This document shows, piece by piece, positions 1-4,467 of a stretch of DNA of 6,057 bases. Both the position numbers and the translations under genes were made by a program. Each line of letters begins with the position of its first letter. The first letter of the stretch is position 1. Origin of the DNA: Methanobacteriaceae archaeon (GTDB lineage Archaea > Methanobacteriota > Methanobacteria > Methanobacteriales > Methanobacteriaceae). The notes beneath the pieces were generated by a model, which saw nothing but the letters and a program-made list of their open reading frames with translations, was not told the origin of the DNA and ran no database searches. The stretch spans positions 1 to 6,057 of the forward strand of contig JAUXXK010000250.1 in assembly GCA_030681145.1 (NCBI GenBank). Reading direction: 5' to 3'.

Positions 1-188
1 CCATGTAAATGGGTTATAAATATCTTTTTAATTTTCATTGGACTTAATTTAAGACAGGACATTTGTCTTTGGGTTCCTTCACCACAATCAAATAAAAAAA
101 CCTCTCCAAATGCTTTTAACGCAATTGAAGCATGATTTCTGTATTTGGTGGGTATGGCCGATGATGTGCCCAAAAATATGAGTTCCAT
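1..188 (-). CDS. rnz: Ribonuclease Z, N-terminal part (runs off left edge)
   Basis: RNase Z is the metallo-beta-lactamase-fold endonuclease that cuts the 3' trailer from tRNA precursors. Only the first 62 codons plus two bases are in the window. The reverse-strand translation begins MELIFLGTSSAIPTKYRNHA, continues with FLFDCGEGTQRQM (residues 31-43), and ends in KIFITHLHG at the window edge. The start, the DCGEGTQRQ block and the beginning of the HxHxDH metal motif are all characteristic of the family; the rest of the metal site lies outside. I chose the ATG at 188 because a GTGAT element sits four bases upstream of it. An in-frame GTG three codons earlier (197) is an alternative start but lacks its own ribosome binding site. 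The gene is divergent from nadC. Family identification is secure; the integrity of the rest of the gene cannot be judged. Confidence 0.93.
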   Translation of the reverse strand, partial: MELIFLGTSSAIPTKYRNHASIALKAFGEVFLFDCGEGTQRQMSCLKLSPMKIKKIFITHLH

Positions 189-235
189 TTGTATCACAGA
201 AATTTTTATAATTAATAATTGAATCCTTTTTAAAA

Positions 236-243
236 TATTATAT
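236..243 (-). promoter_or_regulatory. Candidate TATA box for rnz
   Basis: On the minus strand this reads TATAATAT, about 48 bases before the ATG at 188. With the usual archaeal spacing of about 25 bases, transcription would start near 212 and leave a leader of about 24 bases. The whole spacer is AT-rich, so other TATA-like strings exist; this is the best placed. Confidence 0.3.
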
Positions 244-332
244 CCTTTTTTATCTAAAGAATATTAAACATATTATAAATTATAATGTCTAAAATTTGAT
301 ATAGATATAATAGATATACTTATTATAAGTTC

Positions 333-343
333 TTTATATTTTA
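333..343 (+). promoter_or_regulatory. Candidate TATA box for nadC
   Basis: TTTATATTTTA lies about 47-57 bases before the nadC GTG. A start of transcription about 25 bases downstream would give a leader of roughly 30 bases containing the ribosome binding site. The call rests on position and composition only, in a very AT-rich divergent spacer. Confidence 0.35.
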
Positions 344-379
344 CTTAATCCATTATATCATTTTTTGATACAGATTATA

Positions 380-386
380 GGTGATG
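380..386 (+). promoter_or_regulatory. Ribosome binding site that fixes the nadC GTG start
   Basis: GGTGATG matches the archaeal anti-Shine-Dalgarno end and lies three bases before the GTG at 390. The next in-frame ATG is eight codons in, too far away to use it, so GTG is the likely start. Confidence 0.75.
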
Positions 387-389
387 TAA

Positions 390-1223
390 GTGAAAAATGC
401 TTTAAGGCAGATGATAAATGAAGATATTGGATTTGAGGATATTACCACCAACGCTCTTATTGATCCCGAATTTCGGGTTAATGCAGATATTATTACTCGA
501 GAAGATGGCATTGTATCTGGCGCGGATGTTGCACGAGTCATATGTGATGATTTTGGTATTAATTATTCTATTTATAAATTTGATGGAGATTCAATATCTT
601 CTGGTGATGTTTTAATATCTTTAGAAGGCAATGCTCGTGTTATTATGGGTATTGAGCGTACATTATTAAATTTAATGATGCGGATGGCTGGTATTGCTAC
701 TTTAACCTCAAAAATGGTAAAAAAAGTTAGGGAAGTTAATAAAAATATTATTGTGGCCAGTACTCGAAAAACAACTCCTGGAATTCAATTTTTAGAAAAA
801 TCCGCGGTTAAATCTGGGGGTGGTGATCCTCATAGATTCAGATTGGATGATTGTGTGATGATTAAAGATAACCACCGTATGATGGTGGGCGATATGGAAG
901 TGGCTATAAAAAGGGCACGTTCCCATGTGAGCTTCACCAAAAAGATTGAGGTGGAAGTTGAAAGCATTGAAGATGCTATATTGGCATCTAGGGTTGGGGC
1001 AGACATAATCATGTTGGATAATATGCTACCTCTAGAAATTAAAGATGTATTAAAAGAGTTGGATAATAATTGTTTGAGGGAAAATATTATCGTTGAGGCA
1101 TCTGGGGGAATCAATCCGGATAATATTATTGATTATGCGTTAACTGGTGTTGATGTGATTTCCATGGGATTTATCACCCATTCTGCACCTACATTAGATT
1201 TGAGTCTGGAGATTATACCTTGA
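390..1223 (+). CDS. nadC: Nicotinate-nucleotide pyrophosphorylase (quinolinate phosphoribosyltransferase)
   Basis: This cytosolic enzyme joins quinolinate and PRPP to give nicotinate mononucleotide, CO2 and pyrophosphate, in de novo NAD synthesis. The 277 residues match the usual family length. Visible landmarks are the opening EDIGFEDITT (11-20), IERTLLNLMMRMAGIAT (88-104), STRKTTPG (124-131), GGGDPHR (143-149), IKDNH (158-162), EVEVE (187-191), MLDN (208-211), EASGG (236-240) and THSAPTLDLSLEI near the C-terminus. Arg126, Lys127, His148, Arg149, Lys159, Glu189 and Asp210 reproduce the spacing of the substrate-binding residues known from bacterial enzymes, so the protein should be active. 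The start is GTG, set by the GGTGATG at 380. It is a single-gene unit here, with no nadA or nadB beside it. The ModD paralogue was considered, but nothing nearby points to molybdate transport. Confidence 0.95.
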   Translation: MKNALRQMINEDIGFEDITTNALIDPEFRVNADIITREDGIVSGADVARVICDDFGINYSIYKFDGDSISSGDVLISLEGNARVIMGIERTLLNLMMRMAGIATLTSKMVKKVREVNKNIIVASTRKTTPGIQFLEKSAVKSGGGDPHRFRLDDCVMIKDNHRMMVGDMEVAIKRARSHVSFTKKIEVEVESIEDAILASRVGADIIMLDNMLPLEIKDVLKELDNNCLRENIIVEASGGINPDNIIDYALTGVDVISMGFITHSAPTLDLSLEIIP

Positions 1224-1271
1224 TTTCACCTATCTAATTTTATTGAGGATATATTTCGTAATTTCTATAAA

Positions 1272-1279
1272 TTTTTTTT
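1272..1279 (+). terminator. Candidate T-tract terminator after nadC
   Basis: A run of eight T residues lies about 50 bases after the nadC stop, with no obvious hairpin before it. Archaeal RNA polymerase commonly terminates at such oligo-T tracts, so this is the likely 3' end of the nadC transcript. Confidence 0.45.
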
Positions 1280-1375
1280 ATCCCATTATTTATAATGAAA
1301 TTTGATATAAGAATTTAATAAGTTTTTAGAATTACTATTACAAAAATTTAAGCTAACTCACTTAATCGCGAATAC

Positions 1376-1384
1376 ATTTATATA
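1376..1384 (+). promoter_or_regulatory. Strong TATA box upstream of the acidic histone-like gene
   Basis: ATTTATATA, preceded by a purine-containing GCGAATAC stretch that could act as a BRE, is one of the best TATA boxes in the window. Transcription would begin near 1405, giving the gene whose ATG is at 1502 a leader of about 95 bases, long for an archaeon. A second, weaker T-rich element near 1431-1441 could give a shorter leader. Confidence 0.55.
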
Positions 1385-1488
1385 CTTTGGCATTTATAGA
1401 TAATATGAGTAAGCATACGTGTGTTCAAGTATTTTATTTTTTCAACAATATTGAATTTTAATTTTATTTATGAATATAAATATGAATT

Positions 1489-1494
1489 GGAGAG
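1489..1494 (+). promoter_or_regulatory. Ribosome binding site that fixes the ATG at 1502
   Basis: GGAGAG lies seven bases before the ATG at 1502, good spacing. The longest open frame begins at a GTG at 1421, but no such element precedes that codon, so the shorter protein is preferred. Confidence 0.7.
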
Positions 1495-1501
1495 TATTAA
1501 A

Positions 1502-2071
1502 ATGATTGATGAGATGAATGAGCTATTAAATCAGGAATACATTGATGAAGAGGACGATAATGAAAATGAAGATTCGTTAGAGAACTCTTCTGAGAACTCT
1601 GAAGAAGAACTTGATTCTGAAAAAACAATTTCTAAAAACGATGAATCTGATGAGGGGACAGATGATGAATCTGATGATGAATCTGATGAAGAGTCTGATG
1701 AAGAGTCTGAAGGTTTACCTTTTGCCAAAGCAGAAGTTGTTAGGCTCATGAAACAGAACCTGGACAGCGATAAAATGATTCGGGAAAGGGTAAAGGTAGA
1801 AATGAACAGATTTTTGGGTGAAGTCCTGGAAAGAGTGTGTGGCCAGTTAAATGAGTATCCTTATACCACAATTGAGTACGAAATGTTAAAAGAATCCATT
1901 TATCCTTACCAAAATATTTCGCGGATAAACCAGGAAAAAGAAAGAATTTTAATGCACCTTGCAGCCATTAAAGCTGATTGTGATGCATTAAGTATGGATG
2001 TTAGAAGTACTCTGAAATTAAAAGACGTTAATGAAGAAGATGAAGACTTTAGAGATTTTAGCGGAGTTTAA
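1502..2071 (+). CDS. Acidic protein with a histone-fold-like domain and C-terminal heptad helix (unnamed)
   Basis: I do not recognise a named family. Three parts are visible in the 189 residues. Residues 1-70 are a low-complexity tail with 36 Asp/Glu, many Ser and only two Lys, ending in (D/E)ESD-type repeats. Residues 72-134 resemble an archaeal histone: LPFAKAEVVRLMK is like the LPIAPxGRIIK first helix, then comes a long amphipathic helix (about 90-117), then a short YTTIEYEMLKESI segment in the place of the histone loop and third helix. Residues 149-171 show a clean heptad pattern (Ile149, Leu153, Ile156, Cys160, Leu163, Val167, Leu171), suggesting a coiled coil. The Arg and Lys expected beside Thr123 are replaced by Tyr and Thr, so ordinary histone DNA binding is doubtful. 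The ATG at 1502 is chosen for its GGAGAG; an in-frame GTG at 1421 would add 27 residues but lacks a ribosome binding site. That it is a gene is secure; the fold is inferred. Confidence 0.85.
   Translation: MIDEMNELLNQEYIDEEDDNENEDSLENSSENSEEELDSEKTISKNDESDEGTDDESDDESDEESDEESEGLPFAKAEVVRLMKQNLDSDKMIRERVKVEMNRFLGEVLERVCGQLNEYPYTTIEYEMLKESIYPYQNISRINQEKERILMHLAAIKADCDALSMDVRSTLKLKDVNEEDEDFRDFSGV
1640..1711 (+). repeat. Six tandem 12-bp units encoding DESD-type repeats
   Basis: Six in-frame 12-base units, each mostly GATGAATCTGAT or GAAGAGTCTGAT, encode DESD, EGTD, DESD, DESD, EESD and EESE (residues 47-70 of the acidic protein). Unit 2 is the most diverged; units 3 and 4 are identical and units 5 and 6 nearly so, which suggests expansion by slippage or unequal exchange. 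The period is a multiple of three, so copy-number change would keep the frame. Confidence 0.85.
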
Positions 2072-2080
2072 AATCTTTTC

Positions 2081-2092
2081 TTTAACATTTTT
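2081..2092 (+). terminator. T-rich end of the acidic-protein transcript
   Basis: T-rich sequence (TTTAACATTTTT), preceded by CTTTTC, begins nine bases after the stop at 2071. It could release plus-strand polymerase before the convergent zpr1 gene. Only composition supports it. Confidence 0.35.
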
Positions 2093-2100
2093 CCCGTAAT

Positions 2101-2108
2101 AAAAAAAA
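2101..2108 (-). terminator. T8 terminator candidate for zpr1
   Basis: Eight A residues on the plus strand give a T8 tract on the minus strand, 11 bases after the zpr1 stop. The convergent gap of 48 bases thus holds a T-rich end for each gene. Confidence 0.45.
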
Positions 2109-2119
2109 TTCTTTAAATA

Positions 2120-2695
2120 TTATTCAATATTTTCTTGTTCAAATGTGGCAAATCCAGTTTTCAATTCTTTAATCTCTTCTGGCATCAATTCTCTCTTTTC
2201 AACATTGGGATGTGCAATGAAACTCTGGCCAAATGGATCTTCGATAATGATCTCCACACTTTTTTCACCGCATCTAACGCTTTTTAAGTTGTCCATTATT
2301 AAACTGCCGTTTTTTCGCGATTTTTCATCATCAATTAAGTTCATAGCTGTTTTAACCGCGCCTTGGAATCTTTCAAGCACGCCTTCTATATTGGATACAT
2401 ATCCCAATGATTTTGGGCCTGGTTCTACTTTTAACCCCAGTTCAGGAATACTAACTGTAGCTGATTGTGATTTAACTACTCTCGCTGATAATCTGTCTTT
2501 TTTAACTTTCAGTGAGTATCTAACAGGATCTTTTTGTTCCAGACATATCACATCTGTGTGACGATAACCACATGAGTTGCAGAGTAACACTGACTCCATA
2601 ATCTCCCCAAAATAGGGTATTTTCTCGGTACGGGTGAGCGCATCCATACATTTTGGTTGTTGGCATATTGGACAATCAACTTTCATTCTTTCCAA
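2120..2695 (-). CDS. ZPR1-type zinc-finger protein (archaeal, single module)
   Basis: Archaeal member of the ZPR1 family. In eukaryotes ZPR1 binds elongation factor eEF1A and helps it fold; a similar role for archaeal EF1A is an inference. The 191 residues contain one zinc finger, CPIC (Cys8, Cys11) with CNSCGYRHTDV (Cys39, Cys42), and between them the typical IPYFGEIMESVLLC. The following domain has the family's PGPKSLGYVSNIEGVLER (92-109) and EDPFG (152-156). Eukaryotic ZPR1 carries two such finger-plus-domain modules; one copy is normal in archaea. The start is taken as TTG at 2695 because GGAGAT lies six bases before it; the ATG at 2686 (residue 4) would be 15 bases away. The gene is convergent with the acidic histone-like gene. 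The kinase gene upstream on the same strand is separated by 135 bases that hold a promoter-like region, so co-transcription is uncertain. Confidence 0.93.
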   Translation of the reverse strand: MERMKVDCPICQQPKCMDALTRTEKIPYFGEIMESVLLCNSCGYRHTDVICLEQKDPVRYSLKVKKDRLSARVVKSQSATVSIPELGLKVEPGPKSLGYVSNIEGVLERFQGAVKTAMNLIDDEKSRKNGSLIMDNLKSVRCGEKSVEIIIEDPFGQSFIAHPNVEKRELMPEEIKELKTGFATFEQENIE

Positions 2696-2701
2696 CTTTT
2701 A

Positions 2702-2707
2702 ATCTCC
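2702..2707 (-). promoter_or_regulatory. Ribosome binding site that fixes the zpr1 TTG start
   Basis: On the minus strand GGAGAT lies six bases before the TTG at 2695, ideal spacing, and 15 bases before the ATG at 2686. It is the reason for preferring TTG. Confidence 0.65.
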
Positions 2708-2742
2708 TTATTCATTTTTTTCGGGGGGCTGGTGCGGCTTGA

Positions 2743-2759
2743 ATAATATTAAATATTAT
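2743..2759 (-). repeat. Perfect 8-bp inverted repeat in the zpr1 upstream region
   Basis: ATAATATT and AATATTAT flank a single A. The element is 48-64 bases before the zpr1 TTG, where the TATA box or an overlapping operator would lie. It is pure A/T, so chance is a serious alternative; it may simply be the TATA box. Confidence 0.35.
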
Positions 2760-2810
2760 CAGCTAATTTTTACTATTAATTAAAACATAGTTTAAATAAA
2801 ATCAAGCATT

Positions 2811-2815
2811 AAAAA
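2811..2815 (-). terminator. Weak T5 tract after the kinase gene
   Basis: A five-base T tract on the minus strand, followed by T-rich sequence, begins 15 bases after the kinase stop. It is weak, so some read-through into zpr1 is possible. Confidence 0.25.
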
Positions 2816-2830
2816 TTATTTCCTGAAGAA

Positions 2831-3793
2831 TTATTTTTTCGGTTTTTTGTGATGGATTATACCTTTGGCATCCAAATCTGTAATCATCTTTTCCAGAGTT
2901 TCTTTATCCGGAGCACATATGCGGTGGCTATGAATATTGTTAGATAACTCATACAGCTTTTCCAGATTTTTCTTTCTTTCAGGGTTCTGGTTTAATTGAT
3001 CTATAAATCTTTGCGCTTCTCGTGGATCATAAACATTTACTTTCCTTTTTAAAGGTTCGCCAAATCCCGGTAGGAAATATGAAACATCCACAATTCGCCC
3101 ACCATATCTGTTCAGCACAATATCAATTACTTCATCTAACATGTCCACAGGATGTTTTAAAATTATTTTTTTGCAGATTTCCCGTATAATGGATAGCATT
3201 CTTTTCAGGGTACATTGTATTGTTTGGTTATTTATCACAGGTACACCATGTTCTTTTGCTTCCTTAACTAAAAAATTATGAATGGCACGATTTTCCCTGA
3301 AGTACTCTAAGTGTTTACCTCCTCTTTTTATTTTCATGGCTCTTTTTACGAACCTTTGTTTGTGAACTTCTTCATCAGCAGACAGAATGAAAAAATGGAT
3401 TGAAGCATCGTCCTTAAATTTTTCTATATTTATTAAACCAGGAACCAAATGAACACCTTCTATTACAATATCATCGAAATCGTCTACTGCTCTTTTAATT
3501 ACTTTTTCGATGGCGGGAATCACAAATGATGCGTGTTCTTCAAATCCAGCATTAATTAATTCTTTCCCATCTTCAGGATACCTATCTTTATTTCGGAGAG
3601 TGGTATAAGCATCAAAGGATGACTTGTGAAGTGCGGGGGCATATTCTGGCCCAATAATGCCTCGAACAATTTCTCTGATAAAATCAGTTTCAATTAAATG
3701 TTTAATGCCCAGTTCTTTGGCCATTTCAGATGCTATGGTGGACTTACCAATTCCAGAAGCACTTCCAATTAATATGACGTACGGTTTTTTCAA
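2831..3793 (-). CDS. 2-phosphoglycerate kinase-like P-loop kinase with C-terminal extension
   Basis: It resembles 2-phosphoglycerate kinase, which phosphorylates 2-phosphoglycerate to 2,3-bisphosphoglycerate, the precursor of cyclic 2,3-bisphosphoglycerate in Methanobacteriales. In the 320-residue protein the Walker A motif GSASGIGKST is at 10-19 (Lys17), TDFIRE at 36-41 carries the acidic residue expected after the second strand, and IVIEGVHLVPG (109-119) is the Walker-B-like and substrate region. The kinase core runs to about residue 205. The core starts almost at residue 1, so the ATP-cone-like N-terminal region that I recall in some characterised family members is absent, and about 110 residues I cannot assign follow it. 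The substrate is therefore uncertain. The start is TTG at 3793, seven bases after GGGAGAG; an in-frame TTG at 3820 would add nine residues but has no ribosome binding site. Confidence 0.82.
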   Translation of the reverse strand: MKKPYVILIGSASGIGKSTIASEMAKELGIKHLIETDFIREIVRGIIGPEYAPALHKSSFDAYTTLRNKDRYPEDGKELINAGFEEHASFVIPAIEKVIKRAVDDFDDIVIEGVHLVPGLINIEKFKDDASIHFFILSADEEVHKQRFVKRAMKIKRGGKHLEYFRENRAIHNFLVKEAKEHGVPVINNQTIQCTLKRMLSIIREICKKIILKHPVDMLDEVIDIVLNRYGGRIVDVSYFLPGFGEPLKRKVNVYDPREAQRFIDQLNQNPERKKNLEKLYELSNNIHSHRICAPDKETLEKMITDLDAKGIIHHKKPKK

Positions 3794-3800
3794 ATTATTA

Positions 3801-3807
3801 CTCTCCC
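3801..3807 (-). promoter_or_regulatory. Ribosome binding site that fixes the kinase TTG start
   Basis: GGGAGAG on the minus strand lies seven bases before the TTG at 3793. It falls inside the longer reading of the frame that begins at 3820, so the shorter protein, starting MKKPYVILIGSASG, is preferred. Confidence 0.7.
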
Positions 3808-3828
3808 AGAAATATTTCAAGATAATGT

Positions 3829-3850
3829 ATTAATATTAATTAATGTTAAT
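3829..3850. repeat. 22-bp near-perfect palindrome upstream of the kinase gene
   Basis: Left arm ATTAATATTAA (3829-3839) and right arm TTAATGTTAAT (3840-3850) match as inverted repeats at 10 of 11 positions with no spacer. The element is 36-57 bases before the kinase start, inside its promoter or leader. It could be an operator or TATA region, or simply repetitive A/T sequence. Confidence 0.35.
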
Positions 3851-3964
3851 CTGATGAATAAATTTTTTCATATGAATGAATTTCATTAATTAAATAAAGA
3901 GTATAATTGAATGTAAAATAAATAATTAGGGATTTTAAATGATGATAAGAGGTGTTAACTTTAT

Positions 3965-3969
3965 AAAAA
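3965..3969 (-). terminator. T5 tract after the Roadblock gene
   Basis: On the minus strand a T5 tract lies 19-23 bases after the stop, within a very AT-rich spacer. A weak oligo-T terminator candidate. Confidence 0.25.
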
Positions 3970-3987
3970 TAATAATTAATAGGTTAT

Positions 3988-4338
3988 TTAAGTTAACAAG
4001 TCTCTAAGTCTTTCGGCACTTCTTCTCATTTCAATTCTGATAAGTCCGAGATTAATGTCGACGTCGGTAATAAGCACAAGAATTCCTTCTTGAGCGTCAA
4101 TCATCAATGTTTTACCTCTATTTCCTTCAATCATCACTTGTTCAAGGGGTTCATGTTTCATTTCTTCTGCCGATCTTTCGGCGGTACCAAAAACAGCAGA
4201 TGACATTGCTGCCACAAGTTCTGAATCAATGTCTGAAGGCACCTCAGTTTCAATAATCAGACCATCTTTTCCTACAACTAAAGAACCATTTACCCCGTTG
4301 ATCCTACCTAAATCTTTAAGTATTCTTGCTATCATCAT
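3988..4338 (-). CDS. Roadblock/LC7-domain protein
   Basis: The 116 residues are a single Roadblock/LC7 domain. This small dimer-forming fold, found in dynein light chains, LAMTOR subunits and MglB, usually regulates small GTPases. Visible signatures are an amphipathic first helix (1-13), GVNGSLVVGKDGLIIET (15-31), a helix with alternating Ala and hydrophobic residues (38-60), the strand MIEGNRGKTLMIDAQEGILVLIT (69-91) and the closing NLGLIRIEMRRSAERLRDLL. No MglA-like GTPase is in the window, so its partner is unknown. GGAGG lies three bases before the first ATG (4338) and six before a second, adjacent ATG (4335); either could be the start. The gene is divergent from the DUF1611-sepF unit and shares its upstream region. 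The family is clear from these motifs; the function is not. Confidence 0.88.
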   Translation of the reverse strand: MMIARILKDLGRINGVNGSLVVGKDGLIIETEVPSDIDSELVAAMSSAVFGTAERSAEEMKHEPLEQVMIEGNRGKTLMIDAQEGILVLITDVDINLGLIRIEMRRSAERLRDLLT

Positions 4339-4368
4339 ATGCCTCCATCATTAAATAGAGTATTTTCC

Positions 4369-4388
4369 TTAAAGTATATATGCTTTAA
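4369..4388. promoter_or_regulatory. Symmetric TATA region between the Roadblock and DUF1611 genes
   Basis: TTAAAG (4369-4374) and CTTTAA (4383-4388) are exact inverted repeats around a TATATATG core. On the minus strand the core is a TATA box 37-44 bases before the Roadblock ATG, placing transcription start near 4352 with a leader of about 15 bases. The near symmetry could also serve a regulator. Confidence 0.45.
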
Positions 4389-4410
4389 TCATTTATTAAT
4401 ATAAATAAGA

Positions 4411-4418
4411 TATAATAA
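4411..4418 (+). promoter_or_regulatory. Candidate TATA box for the DUF1611-sepF unit
   Basis: TATAATAA lies 50-57 bases before the TTG start. With normal spacing, transcription would begin near 4440. Other AT-rich strings nearby (4391-4407) are alternatives. Confidence 0.3.
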
Positions 4419-4456
4419 GTAATTAAACTTTCTATTTGATTTCACTAAAATTCTAA

Positions 4457-4464
4457 GGAGTGAT
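4457..4464 (+). promoter_or_regulatory. Ribosome binding site that fixes the DUF1611 TTG start
   Basis: GGAGTGAT, one base short of the full archaeal GGAGGTGAT, lies three bases before the TTG at 4468. Confidence 0.7.
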
Positions 4465-4467
4465 TTT

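Noticed and set aside
353..541. Minus-strand reading frame overlapping the nadC start
   Set aside because: It lies opposite a secure gene, has no family resemblance and would occupy the nadC promoter.
1421..1501. N-terminal extension of the acidic protein from a GTG start, rich in Phe, Ile and Tyr
   Set aside because: No ribosome binding site precedes the GTG, the translated stretch looks like AT-rich noncoding DNA, and a well-spaced GGAGAG precedes the ATG at 1502. A membrane anchor on this protein is therefore not supported.
1531..1749. Serine-rich reading frame on the minus strand
   Set aside because: It is the complement of the Asp/Glu/Ser repeat region; its poly-Ser composition is an artefact of the GAT/GAA/TCT repeats.
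2145..2561. Plus-strand reading frame of 138 codons opposite zpr1
   Set aside because: zpr1 on the other strand is unambiguous, and this frame has no recognisable motif.
2683..2715. Ten-codon frame (MNKEIKSWKE) overlapping the zpr1 start on the minus strand
   Set aside because: It has no ribosome binding site of its own and includes the zpr1 ribosome binding site; most likely chance.
3840..3960. Possible C/D-box small RNA suggested by CTGATGA and ATGATGA strings
   Set aside because: The paired C/D and C'/D' boxes at proper spacing, with guide-like sequence between, are not present; such strings are common in this AT-rich spacer.
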